Under the pieces are notes generated by a model. It searched no databases. It saw nothing but the letters and a program-made list of their open reading frames with translations, and was not told the origin of the DNA. Shown piece by piece: positions 8,181 through 20,597 of a stretch of 64,000 nucleotides of DNA (position 1 is the first letter of the stretch; each line of letters opens with the position of its first letter). Source of the stretch: Castellaniella sp049650445 (GTDB taxonomy: Bacteria; Pseudomonadota; Gammaproteobacteria; Burkholderiales; Burkholderiaceae_B); contig NZ_JBASAD010000024.1 of the NCBI RefSeq assembly GCF_049650445.1, positions 33,574-97,573 on the forward strand. Reading direction: 5' to 3'. A program made the translations under genes and the position numbers.

Positions 8181-9644
8181 TCAGCGCGGCAACACCGACG
8201 AACCCATCAGATACTCGTCCACCGACCGCGCGCACTGCCGCCCCTCGCGGATCGCCCACACCACCAGCGACTGGCCACGCCGCATATCCCCCGCCGCAAA
8301 CACCTTCGCCCGGGAACTGCAGTAATCATCCGTGTTCGCCCGCGCATTCCCGCGTCCGTCCATCTCCACCCCGAACGCCTCCAGCACCGACCGCACCGGC
8401 GACACGAACCCCATCGCCAGCAGCACCAGATCCGCCTGGACCTCGAACTGCGAATCCTTCACCTCGCGCATCTTCATCTGCCCGGTGGCCTTGTCCTTCA
8501 ACCATTCCAGACGCGTCGCCACCAGCTTTTCCACCTTGCCGCCCTTGCCCTCGAAAGATTGCGTCCCCACCGCCCAATCGCGCTGGCAACCTTCCTCGTG
8601 CGAAGATGAAGTGCGCAGCCGGATCGGCCAATAAGGCCAGGTCTGCAGCTTGTCTTCTTCTTCCGGCGGACGGAACATCAGCTCGAACTGCGTCACCGAC
8701 GCCGCGCCCTGGCGATTGCTCGTCCCCACGCAGTCCGACCCCGTATCGCCGCCGCCGATCACCACCACGTGCTTGCCCTTCGCGCTGATCGGCTTGGCAA
8801 TGCGGTCGCCATGATTCACCTTGTTCTGCTGCCGCAGAAAATCCATCGCGAAATGCACCCCGCGCAACTCGCGGCCCGGCACCGGCAGATCGCGCGGCTG
8901 CTCCGACCCGCCCGCCAGCACCACCGCGTCATACTGCGCCATCAGCTCGTCGGGCGTCACCACCGTCAGCCCGTCCTCCGCGTGCGCGGCCTCGCCCACA
9001 TAGGTCGAGGGAAAGAACTCCACCCCCTCGGCTTCCATCTGCGCCAGACGCCGGTCAATGTGCAGTTTTTCCAGCTTGAAATCCGGAATCCCGTAGCGCA
9101 GCAGCCCGCCGATGCGATTGCTCTTTTCATAGACCGCCACACTGTGTCCGGCGCGCGCCAACTGCTGCGCACAGGCCAGGCCGGCCGGCCCGGAGCCGAT
9201 CACCGCGACCCGCTTGCCCGTCTTGCGCGCGGGCGGCTGCGGCACCACCCAGCCTTCCTTCCAGCCACGCTCGATGATCGTGTGCTCGATCGACTTGATG
9301 CCCACCGCATCGTCATTCAGATTCAGCGTACAGGCCGCCTCGCAAGGCGCCGGGCAGATGCGGCCGGTGAATTCCGGAAAATTGTTGGTCGACAGCAGCA
9401 CGTCCAGCGCGCGCTTCCAGTCCTGGCGGTAGACCAGGTCGTTCCAGTCCGGAATGATGTTGTTGACCGGACAGCCATGCGTGCAGAACGGCACCCCGCA
9501 GTCCATGCAGCGCGTGCCCTGGACACGGGCCTGCTCGTCGGTCAGCGGCGAGACGAATTCCTTCCAGTGACGCAGGCGGGATTCCGGGGCCTCGTAAGCC
9601 GGCTTGACCCGCGCGAATTCCATGAAACCAGTGATTTTTCCCAT
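8181..9644 (-). CDS. gltD: Glutamate synthase small (beta) subunit
   Basis: This 487-residue subunit passes electrons from NADPH to the large subunit for glutamate synthesis from glutamine and 2-oxoglutarate. The N-terminal iron-sulfur ligand cluster is visible (Cys46, Cys49, Cys54, Cys58 and a later CPAPC group). Two dinucleotide-binding motifs follow: VIGSGPAGLAC near residue 150 for FAD and VVIGGGDTGSDC for NADPH. The ATG at 9644 matches the family N-terminus MGKITGF and is preceded by an AAGGAAC ribosome site. Longer in-frame extensions run into gltB. It lies 14 nt downstream of gltB in one operon. Confidence 0.96.
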   Translation of the reverse strand: MGKITGFMEFARVKPAYEAPESRLRHWKEFVSPLTDEQARVQGTRCMDCGVPFCTHGCPVNNIIPDWNDLVYRQDWKRALDVLLSTNNFPEFTGRICPAPCEAACTLNLNDDAVGIKSIEHTIIERGWKEGWVVPQPPARKTGKRVAVIGSGPAGLACAQQLARAGHSVAVYEKSNRIGGLLRYGIPDFKLEKLHIDRRLAQMEAEGVEFFPSTYVGEAAHAEDGLTVVTPDELMAQYDAVVLAGGSEQPRDLPVPGRELRGVHFAMDFLRQQNKVNHGDRIAKPISAKGKHVVVIGGGDTGSDCVGTSNRQGAASVTQFELMFRPPEEEDKLQTWPYWPIRLRTSSSHEEGCQRDWAVGTQSFEGKGGKVEKLVATRLEWLKDKATGQMKMREVKDSQFEVQADLVLLAMGFVSPVRSVLEAFGVEMDGRGNARANTDDYCSSRAKVFAAGDMRRGQSLVVWAIREGRQCARSVDEYLMGSSVLPR

Positions 9645-9658
9645 GATGCAATGTTCCT

Positions 9659-14350
<4,692 letters not shown>

Positions 14351-14402
14351 GGCAGAACTCGCGAGGCGGAAAACGGGTACCGGTTCGAACGGCAGAACAG
14401 GG

Positions 14403-14431
14403 AAATTACCGCCCCAAGTCCTTGGTGACAA
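14403..14431 (-). promoter_or_regulatory. Promoter of gltBD
   Basis: On the minus strand there is TTGTCA (14431-14426), a 17-bp spacer and TAATTT (14408-14403). This predicts a transcript start near 14396 and a leader of about 45 nt before the gltB ATG. Confidence 0.6.
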
Positions 14432-14442
14432 TAGGATTTTTT

Positions 14443-14505
14443 ATTGATGCGTCCCTATTTATAAAGCCAGCATTGATTTATACACATATATAGGGACGCA
14501 TCAAT
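14443..14505. repeat. Perfect 16-bp inverted repeat upstream of gltB promoter
   Basis: Arms ATTGATGCGTCCCTAT (14443-14458) and its exact reverse complement (14490-14505) flank a 31-bp AT-rich centre. The repeat begins 12 bp upstream of the gltB -35, within a 273-bp gap (14351-14623) that is otherwise non-coding and AT-rich compared with the window. It could be a paired operator, a cruciform, or the remnant of a small mobile element. No direct repeats flanking it were noticed. Confidence 0.7.
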
Positions 14506-14623
14506 TGATTTGAAATGAAAAAGCTTCTCCTGTCAGCAGAGCTTCAGATTCACGGGAAAATACGGATTGAACAGGGCTGGGATTTTTTTGCGGCCACCAG
14601 GCCCGGGCGCGCCGCCCGCCCGA

Positions 14624-15118
14624 TCAATGGGGAATGCCAACCGCCTGCCAGCCGGGATGGTTGAAATACTCTCCATACTGGTTCAGCGCCCGCGCCAACT
14701 GCACGACGCCGGCGGCGCGCGGCTGCCCGGCCTGCTTGCCGCCTGCCACCTCAATGCCCTGAACCACGTCGGCCAGAACGACGTGCAGCACGGCATCAGC
14801 CTGCGGGCTCAGCTTGCAGTTCTCGACGACATACGCCACTTCACGGCCGGCCTGGGCGCTCAGCGCATCATATTGCGCGTCGGTCAGCGTGCCCTCATGT
14901 GCGGCCGGCAGCGCCTGCGCCACCGACTGATGCAGATTGCCCATGGCCAGGCGCAGGGGTTCGTCGGTCGCCCACTTGCTGCCGTGGTCCAGGGTCAGCG
15001 CCGTAGCCGGAGCATCGCCGTGATCGTGTGCATCGGCTGCAGAGGCAGGGCTGCCGACCAGGGCCAAAGGCAGCGCCAGGCACAGGGCGGGCAGGAAACG
15101 GAGGGTTCGGATTTTCAT
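14624..15118 (-). CDS. Small secreted protein of unknown function (DnrO-like)
   Basis: This 164-residue protein has a clear Sec signal peptide (MKIRTLRFLPALCLALPLAL ending in PASAADA). The mature N-terminus is His/Asp-rich (DAHDHGDAP), followed by a conserved-looking core (LDHGSKWATDEPLRLAMG) and helical segments. I recognise the K-W-x-T-D-x-P-L-R core from uncharacterised betaproteobacterial periplasmic proteins sometimes labelled DnrO, but no function can be assigned. The ATG at 15118 follows AAAGGA. It sits 82 nt downstream of the Spy/CnrX-like gene, behind a possible ECF-type promoter, and may belong to the same stress response. Confidence 0.75.
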   Translation of the reverse strand: MKIRTLRFLPALCLALPLALVGSPASAADAHDHGDAPATALTLDHGSKWATDEPLRLAMGNLHQSVAQALPAAHEGTLTDAQYDALSAQAGREVAYVVENCKLSPQADAVLHVVLADVVQGIEVAGGKQAGQPRAAGVVQLARALNQYGEYFNHPGWQAVGIPH

Positions 15119-15136
15119 GAGACGGTTCCTTTGAAA

Positions 15137-15163
15137 GTCAGAGAAATGTCGTTGCGACATTCC
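15137..15163 (-). promoter_or_regulatory. Possible ECF promoter / dyad upstream of DnrO-like gene
   Basis: GGAATGT (15163-15157), 14 bp, then TCTGA resembles an RpoE-class promoter, with one base short of usual spacing. The same stretch holds a dyad AATGTCG-TTG-CGACATT (15145-15161), which could instead be an operator or a hairpin. Confidence 0.3.
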
Positions 15164-15200
15164 AATAAACGAACCACCCCGCTCAAAGTTCCCTCCACGA

Positions 15201-15662
15201 TCACCGACCGGCGCCGTGCAGACGCCGGATCTCTGCGGCGGGGTCCCCGTATTCCCGCACCAGCAGGCTCTTGAGCGCCGCCCTCTGACCGGCGTCGAGC
15301 AAGGCCTGCTCGGCCAGAAGCTGGGCGACGACCCGCTGCTGCTGTTCATCCTGGAGCCCGGCGATCCGTTCCCGCAGCGCGGCCACCCGGCCCCGATCCG
15401 GCGCATCAGCGAAAATCGCGTCCAGCAGGGCATCGCGCTGGGCATGAATGTCAGCCCAGTTCCGTGCCAGATCCCGCAGAAAGGGCTGCTCCAGAGCATC
15501 CCAGGCTTCGCGCTGGACGGGAGACAGGCCCAGCCGGTCCGCCAGGACCGCGTCATGCGCAGGCGCCGCCGTCCCCAGATGCCGGTAGGCGACCGCGACG
15601 GCGAACCCCAGGTTCAGGGCCAGGGATGCGGCCAGCAGAGGTTTCAAGATACGGCTGTTCAT
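15201..15662 (-). CDS. Periplasmic Spy/CnrX-like stress or metal sensor
   Basis: This 153-residue protein has an N-terminal membrane segment (about residues 6-28, ILKPLLAASLALNLGFAVAV). A helical periplasmic domain follows, rich in Glu, Arg and Gln, with an LGLSPVQREAWDAL hook and an LLDAGQRAALKSLL segment. This is the architecture of the CpxP/Spy/ZraP/CnrX family. In CnrYXH-type systems the membrane-anchored CnrX senses metal and signals to an anti-sigma factor. Here the gene overlaps the anti-sigma stop by ATGA, so a sensor role for the adjacent ECF sigma factor is a reasonable inference. The inducing signal is unknown. Confidence 0.78.
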   Translation of the reverse strand: MNSRILKPLLAASLALNLGFAVAVAYRHLGTAAPAHDAVLADRLGLSPVQREAWDALEQPFLRDLARNWADIHAQRDALLDAIFADAPDRGRVAALRERIAGLQDEQQQRVVAQLLAEQALLDAGQRAALKSLLVREYGDPAAEIRRLHGAGR

Positions 15663-16087
15663 GTGTGCTCCTCGGGTGTGCCGCACAGGCCGGGGGCGCA
15701 CAAGCCACCCGGGGGCACGGGGTCGAACAGGGACATCCAGACGGCCGGAGCGGCCTGACCGGGTGCCGCACCCAGGCCGGACCAGGCGCCCAGGCCCAGA
15801 CCCAGCGCCAGGGAAGCCGCCACCGCCAGACCGGCCGGCCAGCCGCCGACCCAGGCACGCCAGTCCGGCATGGACACGGAGCGGCGTCGACGGTATGGAC
15901 GCGCCAGATCGAGCCCGGGCAGGGGGTCCGGCAGGGCGTGCAGGGCGTCGGACAGGCCGCGCAGGGCGGCCAGTTCCCCGGAGCAAAGCGGGCAGGTCTG
16001 GAGATGCGCCTGGATCAGTGCTCGACGCCGAGGCGTGCGAGGCCCATCGAGCCAGGAGGACAACAGGACGGTTCTGGGACAAGGCAT
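15659..16087 (-). CDS. Zinc-type (ZAS) transmembrane anti-sigma factor
   Basis: This 142-residue protein carries the zinc anti-sigma motif H-x3-C-x2-C (HLQTCPLC) in its N-terminal cytoplasmic part. A single transmembrane segment follows (about residues 82-104, GWPAGLAVAASLALGLGLGA), then a short periplasmic tail with two cysteines in GGLCAPGLCG. It should hold the adjacent ECF sigma factor at the membrane until a signal arrives. The ATG at 16087 is preferred because GAGGAG lies 8 nt upstream; an ATG at 16102 directly abuts the sigma stop and lacks this site. The stop overlaps the CnrX/Spy-like gene. Confidence 0.85.
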   Translation of the reverse strand: MPCPRTVLLSSWLDGPRTPRRRALIQAHLQTCPLCSGELAALRGLSDALHALPDPLPGLDLARPYRRRRSVSMPDWRAWVGGWPAGLAVAASLALGLGLGAWSGLGAAPGQAAPAVWMSLFDPVPPGGLCAPGLCGTPEEHT

Positions 16088-16102
16088 GGCGATTCTCCTC
16101 AT

Positions 16103-16651
16103 TCAGCGGCGCAGGGCTTCCAACAGGGCGGCCCGCGCCCGGGCGATCCGGGACCGAACGGTGCCAGGGCTCAGATCCAGGGCGCGCGCAATGTCGTCGT
16201 AGGACAGATCCTCGATTTCTCGTAACAGCAGGACTTCGCGATGCGCGGGCGACAGGGTCGCCAGCGCGGACTCCAGTTGACTCACTTTTCGGGCGATTTC
16301 CAGGCGGGCGTGCGGCCCGGGCGCGGGGTCGGGCACGTCCAGAACGGCATCCAGCGGTTCGGTCCGCGCATGCCGGGCCCGGCGCAGATAGTCCAGGGCC
16401 CGGTTGTGCGCAATGCGGAACAACCAGGTCCGGAACGCGGCCTGCGGCCGCCAGCCGGGCAGCGCCTGGAAAGCCTTCAGAAAGGTGTCCTGCGCCAGAT
16501 CGCGGGCCGTCTCGGGATCACGGATCATCCGCGCCAGGTAGCGATGAATCGCTCCTTGATGGCGCTCGACCAGCCACGCATAGGCGCGCCGGTCCCCGGC
16601 GCTGGCCCGCACCGCCTGTCGCTTCTCTTCGGAATCGATTTCTGTGTCCAC
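16103..16651 (-). CDS. ECF-family RNA polymerase sigma factor
   Basis: The product has the RpoE-type sigma regions: region 2 (RDLAQDTFLKAFQALPGW...FRTWLFRIAHNRALDYLR) and region 4 (LSPAHREVLLLREIEDLSYDDIA followed by the helix-turn-helix GTVRSRIARARAAL). The start is uncertain. GTG 16651 gives 182 residues, a normal ECF length. The next GTG downstream is possible, and a much longer form from 16789 would run into divergent mlaF. An RpoE-like promoter lies directly upstream, suggesting autoregulation. First gene of a four-gene minus-strand module: sigma, anti-sigma, Spy/CnrX-like, secreted protein. Confidence 0.88.
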   Translation of the reverse strand: MDTEIDSEEKRQAVRASAGDRRAYAWLVERHQGAIHRYLARMIRDPETARDLAQDTFLKAFQALPGWRPQAAFRTWLFRIAHNRALDYLRRARHARTEPLDAVLDVPDPAPGPHARLEIARKVSQLESALATLSPAHREVLLLREIEDLSYDDIARALDLSPGTVRSRIARARAALLEALRR

Positions 16652-16657
16652 ATCCGC

Positions 16658-16685
16658 TATAACGCGCCACGCCGTCAAAAGTTCC
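16658..16685 (-). promoter_or_regulatory. ECF-type autoregulatory promoter of the sigma gene
   Basis: On the minus strand there is GGAACTT (16685-16679), exactly 15 bp, then GTTATA (16663-16658). The -35 is the canonical RpoE-class sequence. The predicted start falls near 16651, at the GTG start, so the sigma mRNA would be leaderless or use a later start. Confidence 0.6.
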
Positions 16686-16748
16686 CGGGCCGTTTCCCGG
16701 CGGTCCTCGCTCTCGCGACGACCAGAAAGCCGGCGGACAGGGCCAGGG

Positions 16749-16754
16749 TACAAT
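16749..16754 (+). promoter_or_regulatory. Candidate -10 (TACAAT) for the mla operon
   Basis: TACAAT lies 26 nt upstream of the mlaF ATG in the divergent gap with the sigma gene. No convincing -35 was seen. Confidence 0.35.
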
Positions 16755-16780
16755 GCCACACTGGAATCGATTGGTCCAAC

Positions 16781-17602
16781 ATGACGCATACCGACCCCGC
16801 CCCCCTTGTCACATTCGACGGTGTTTCGCTCGGCTACGGCGAATTCACCGTGCTGCGCGACGTCGACCTGCGGGTCATGCCGGGGCAGGTCGTCGCCATG
16901 ATGGGCGGATCAGGTTCGGGCAAGACGACGCTCTTACGAGCGGTGACCGGGCAGTTGCCGGCGCAGGCCGGGCGTATTTCGGTGTTTGGCCGCGACATGG
17001 CCGAACTGCGGGGCGAATCCCTGCGCGAGACCCGCCAGCGTATGGGCGTGCTGTTCCAGGGCGGTGCGCTGTTTACGGATTTGAACGTGTTCGAGAACGT
17101 GGCGTTTCCGCTGCGCGAACACACCTGCATTTCCGAACACCAGATTCTGGAACGGGTGCTGGACAAGCTGCAGGCGGTGGGTCTGCGGCACGCGGCGCAT
17201 CTGCGAATCTCGGAGATTTCCGGCGGGATGGCGCGGCGCGTGGCGCTGGCGCGGGCGATCGTGCTGGAACCCGAACTCATTCTGTATGACGAACCCTTCG
17301 CCGGGCTGGACCCGATTTCTCTGGGCATCACGGCGCAATTGATCCGCACGCTGACGGACCAGTTGGGCTGCGCGTCGATCCTGATCACGCACGACGTGGC
17401 GGAATCTTTCGCCATCGCGGATCAGGTGTACCTGATCGGCCAGGGCCGGCTGGTGGCCCGCGGCACACCGGCAGAACTGTCGGCCTCGCAAGACGAGTAT
17501 CTGCAGCAGTTCCTGCAGGGTCGGCCCGACGGGCCGATCGGCTTCCACTATCCTCAGACGCCGGCCTTTGATCGCTGGCTGGCCGCCCGGAGGGCAGGAT
17601 GA
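16781..17602 (+). CDS. mlaF: Phospholipid ABC transporter ATP-binding protein MlaF
   Basis: This 273-residue ABC ATPase has Walker A GGSGSGKTT (42-50), a signature EISGGMARR, Walker B LILYDEPFAGLD and the switch His in LITHDV. Together with MlaE and MlaD it forms the inner-membrane complex that moves phospholipids between inner and outer membranes to keep outer-membrane lipid asymmetry. The ATG at 16781 matches the family N-terminus; longer in-frame extensions overlap the divergent sigma gene. The stop overlaps the mlaE ATG. Confidence 0.95.
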   Translation: MTHTDPAPLVTFDGVSLGYGEFTVLRDVDLRVMPGQVVAMMGGSGSGKTTLLRAVTGQLPAQAGRISVFGRDMAELRGESLRETRQRMGVLFQGGALFTDLNVFENVAFPLREHTCISEHQILERVLDKLQAVGLRHAAHLRISEISGGMARRVALARAIVLEPELILYDEPFAGLDPISLGITAQLIRTLTDQLGCASILITHDVAESFAIADQVYLIGQGRLVARGTPAELSASQDEYLQQFLQGRPDGPIGFHYPQTPAFDRWLAARRAG

Positions 17603-18387
17603 GTACGTTTGCGCAACGCATCGCTGCGCTGGGGCACGGCTTCGTGTCCATGATCGCCGGCCTGGGCGCCTTTGTCCGCCTGTTCGGTGCCATTCTGGCG
17701 CGCAGCAGCGTGCTGCTGCGCCGCCCGCGCCTGACGGCCCAGCAGGTCCATTTCATCGGCAATCATTCTCTGCTGATCATCGGGGTCTCGGGTCTGTTCG
17801 TGGGCTTCGTGCTGGGCCTGCAAGGCTATTACACGCTGAACCGCTACGGATCGGAACAGGCGCTCGGCCTGCTGGTGGCCCTGTCGCTGACGCGCGAACT
17901 GGGGCCGGTGGTCACGGCGCTGCTGTTCGCCGGGCGGGCCGGCACCTCGCTGACGGCGGAGATCGGCCTGATGAAGGCCGGCGAACAGATCTCGGCCATG
18001 GAAGTCATGGCCGTGGACCCCATCCGCCGTGTTCTGGCGCCGCGCTTCTGGGGCGGCGTGATCGCCATGCCGGTGCTGGCAGCGGTGTTTTCCATGGTCG
18101 GCATTCTGGGCGGCTGGTTCGTGGGCGTGGTGCTGATCGGCATCGACCCGGGCGCGTTCTGGTCGCAGATGCAAGGCGGGGTGGACGTGGTCGACGACGT
18201 GCTCAACGGCGTGATCAAGAGCCTGGTCTTTGGTATCGTCGTGACCCTGATCGCCCTCTACCAGGGCTGGACGGCACGCGCCACGCCCGAAGGCGTCTCT
18301 CGGGCCACCACCCGCACCGTGGTCAGCGGCGCCCTGGCGGTGCTGGGGCTGGATTTCCTGCTGACGGCGCTGATGTTCGCCCACTAA
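17599..18387 (+). CDS. mlaE: Phospholipid ABC transporter permease MlaE
   Basis: This 262-residue polytopic protein of the MlaE/YrbE permease family has an amphipathic N-terminus, then HFIGNHSLLIIGVSGLFVGF, the conserved ELGPVVTALLFAGRAGTS segment and EQISAMEVMAVDP. It forms the membrane channel of the Mla complex with MlaF. It is coupled to mlaF by ATGA overlap, and mlaD follows after 37 nt. Confidence 0.95.
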   Translation: MSTFAQRIAALGHGFVSMIAGLGAFVRLFGAILARSSVLLRRPRLTAQQVHFIGNHSLLIIGVSGLFVGFVLGLQGYYTLNRYGSEQALGLLVALSLTRELGPVVTALLFAGRAGTSLTAEIGLMKAGEQISAMEVMAVDPIRRVLAPRFWGGVIAMPVLAAVFSMVGILGGWFVGVVLIGIDPGAFWSQMQGGVDVVDDVLNGVIKSLVFGIVVTLIALYQGWTARATPEGVSRATTRTVVSGALAVLGLDFLLTALMFAH

Positions 18388-18424
18388 GGGCCTGTTCGCC
18401 AACTGAAACCTGCGGAACGAATTC

Positions 18425-18928
18425 ATGACACGCGAAAAAACCGATTTCTGGGTAGGCCTGTTCATCCTGCTGGGCCTGATCGCTCTGGTGTTCCTGGCGC
18501 TGCGCGCCGGCAACATGAGCTCCTTTTCCTTCGCCCCCACCTACCGGGTGCAGGCGCATTTCGACAACGTGGGCAGCTTGAAGATCCGCGCGCCGATCAA
18601 GAGCAGCGGCGTGGTGGTCGGGCGGGTGTCCGCCATCGGCTTCGACAACCAGCGCTTCCAGGCCACGGTCACGATGGACCTGGAACAGCCCTATGTCTTC
18701 CCGAAGGATTCCTCGGCCTCGATCCTGACTTCGGGCCTGCTGGGCGAGCAATACATCGGCCTGACCCCGGGCGGAGACGACAAGAACCTGGCCGATGGGG
18801 GCACGATCGAGTTCACGCAATCCGCCGTGGTACTGGAAGACCTGATCAGCAAATTCCTCTACAGCTCGGCCGAAAAAGAAGGCTCGAAGGGCGCGGAGGG
18901 CGCCGTCGCACCGGCAGCCAGCCATTGA
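18425..18928 (+). CDS. mlaD: MCE-domain lipid carrier MlaD
   Basis: This 167-residue protein has one N-terminal transmembrane helix (about residues 8-25) and a single MCE domain (YRVQAHFDNVGSLKIRAPIK, GLLGEQYIGL). MlaD forms a hexameric periplasmic ring on MlaFE that receives lipid from MlaC. The C-terminal tail is Ala/Glu-rich and probably disordered. Length is close to E. coli MlaD (183). Confidence 0.95.
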   Translation: MTREKTDFWVGLFILLGLIALVFLALRAGNMSSFSFAPTYRVQAHFDNVGSLKIRAPIKSSGVVVGRVSAIGFDNQRFQATVTMDLEQPYVFPKDSSASILTSGLLGEQYIGLTPGGDDKNLADGGTIEFTQSAVVLEDLISKFLYSSAEKEGSKGAEGAVAPAASH

Positions 18929-18939
18929 GCGGCTGCCCT

Positions 18940-18945
18940 TACAAT
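18940..18945 (+). promoter_or_regulatory. Candidate internal -10 (TACAAT) upstream of mlaA
   Basis: TACAAT lies 48 nt before the chosen mlaA ATG, in the gap after mlaD. If used, transcription would start near 18952, which excludes the earlier in-frame ATG at 18946 and supports the start at 18994. No clear -35. Confidence 0.3.
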
Positions 18946-18993
18946 ATGCGACACTTCGACGTCCTCCCGGACCCCGACCCCACGAGACACGAC

Positions 18994-19833
18994 ATGAATT
19001 CCACCGCCCCGACGCTGGCCACGCCGCGTTCCCGACGCTTCACGGCCCGCACCGGGCTGGCCCTGGCGACCGCCGCCCTGCTGGCCGGCTGCGCGCAGGT
19101 GCCGCACCCCTCGCCCAACGATCCCTGGGAATCCTATAACCGGGGCATGTACGCCTTCAACGATACGGTGGACCGCGCGGTGCTCAAGCCCATCGCCACG
19201 GGCTACGAGACCGTCACGCCGCGCCCGGTGCGCACCTGTATCCACAACATCTTCAGCAACCTGAGCGACGTCTGGTCCGGCGTCAACAGCCTGCTGCAGG
19301 GGCGTGGCCGCGATTTCGTGGACACCTTCGGACGCGTGCTGTTCAACACCACGGCGGGCCTGGGCGGCTGCATCGACGTCGCTTCGATGCACGGCGCCCG
19401 CAAGATTCCCAACGATTTCGGCATGACGCTGGGCGTCTGGGGCTTTGGCCAGGGGCCGTACTTCGTCCTGCCCTTCATGGGCCCCAGCACGGTGCGCGAC
19501 GGGGTCGGCACGGCCGTCGCCCTGACGGTGCCTTCGAGCCCGGCCGCCGCCGTCTTCACCATCGACAACGTGCCGGTCCGCAATTCCATCCTGGGCCTGT
19601 ACATCGTCGACACGCGCGCCAACCTGCTGGAAGCCGACCGCCTGGTGGACCAGATCGCGCTCGACAAGTACAGCTTCATCCGCGACGCCTACCTGCAGCG
19701 CCGCAAGTCCATGCTGGACAGCCGCCAGCAGGGCGGCCGCGCTTCGACGGCAGACGACCTGGACCGCGAGGCGGCGCCGGCCGATACGAATCTGCCGGTC
19801 TACGACGATCCGGACGAGACGCCGGCGAAATAA
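18994..19833 (+). CDS. mlaA: Outer-membrane lipoprotein MlaA (VacJ)
   Basis: This 279-residue lipoprotein has lipobox LLAGC with Cys33. The MlaA fold is marked by NDPWESYNRGMYAFND near the mature N-terminus and by the GVWGFGQGPYFVLPFMGPS segment. MlaA sits in the outer membrane, removes mislocalised phospholipids from the outer leaflet and hands them to MlaC. The C-terminal 40 residues are low-complexity and acidic. It lies within the mla operon between mlaD and mlaC. Confidence 0.95.
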   Translation: MNSTAPTLATPRSRRFTARTGLALATAALLAGCAQVPHPSPNDPWESYNRGMYAFNDTVDRAVLKPIATGYETVTPRPVRTCIHNIFSNLSDVWSGVNSLLQGRGRDFVDTFGRVLFNTTAGLGGCIDVASMHGARKIPNDFGMTLGVWGFGQGPYFVLPFMGPSTVRDGVGTAVALTVPSSPAAAVFTIDNVPVRNSILGLYIVDTRANLLEADRLVDQIALDKYSFIRDAYLQRRKSMLDSRQQGGRASTADDLDREAAPADTNLPVYDDPDETPAK

Positions 19834-19910
19834 TGCAAACCAGCCCGGGGGCGCGTTCGACCCGGGCACCGCTCCGCCCCACGCGGGTGGACGGCCACAC
19901 GGAGACGATG

Positions 19911-20558
19911 ATGCACTTTTCTTCTTTCCTCCCGACCCTGCGCCGAGCGATCGGCCCGTGCCTGCTGGGCGCAGCCCTGGGCCTGTCCGCCGCCTCCGCC
20001 GGCGCGGCCGAACGCACGGTCGACCCCAAGGCCGCACCGAACGACTTCCTCGAAGCCGTCGCCAACAACATGCTGGACGCGGTCAAGGCCGATCCCCAGG
20101 CGCTGCACGGCGACCCGGGCCACATTGCGGACCTGGTGCGCCGCTACGCCATCCCCTACGTGGACATGAACAAGACGACGCGTCTGGCCGCGGGCCGCTA
20201 CTGGCGCCAGGCCTCGGCGGCTCAACAGGATGCGCTGGTCCAGGCTTTCACGGGCACACTGATCCGCACCTACAGCGGGGCGTTCACGCGGGTGACGTCG
20301 GGCACGACGATCTCGCTGCTGCCTTTCCGGGGCGACCCGAAGGCGGACGACGCGGTCGTTCGCACGACGATCTCGCAGCAGAACAGCCCGGCGATCGGGG
20401 TGGACTACCGGCTGGAACAGACGGACGCGGGCTGGAAGGTCTACGATCTGAACGTAGAAGGCATCTGGCTGATCCAGAACTACCGCAACCAGTTCGCCTC
20501 CGAAATCAACCGCAGCGGCATCGACGGGCTGATCTCGGCGCTGAACGCGAAACAGTGA
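19911..20558 (+). CDS. mlaC: Periplasmic phospholipid-binding protein MlaC
   Basis: This 215-residue protein has a Sec signal peptide (hydrophobic run AIGPCLLGAALGLSAASAGA, cleavage near AGAAE) and the MlaC/Ttg2 fold (YAIPYVDMNKTTRLAAGRYW, VEGIWLIQNYRNQF). It shuttles phospholipid across the periplasm between MlaA and MlaFED. Two adjacent ATGs exist (19908 and 19911); the second is better spaced from GGAG at 19901. No mlaB follows, unlike many relatives. Confidence 0.95.
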   Translation: MHFSSFLPTLRRAIGPCLLGAALGLSAASAGAAERTVDPKAAPNDFLEAVANNMLDAVKADPQALHGDPGHIADLVRRYAIPYVDMNKTTRLAAGRYWRQASAAQQDALVQAFTGTLIRTYSGAFTRVTSGTTISLLPFRGDPKADDAVVRTTISQQNSPAIGVDYRLEQTDAGWKVYDLNVEGIWLIQNYRNQFASEINRSGIDGLISALNAKQ

Positions 20559-20597
20559 TTTTGTGTTCTAAACACGCCTGCACGCAGGCATGAAGGC

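Noticed and set aside
14443..14505. Reading the inverted repeat as insertion-sequence ends
   Set aside because: The 31-bp centre cannot encode anything and no flanking target duplication was seen; kept only as a repeat of unknown role.
16652..16789. Longer N-terminus for the ECF sigma factor
   Set aside because: It would read through its own promoter and overlap divergent mlaF; the extension has no sigma-like sequence.
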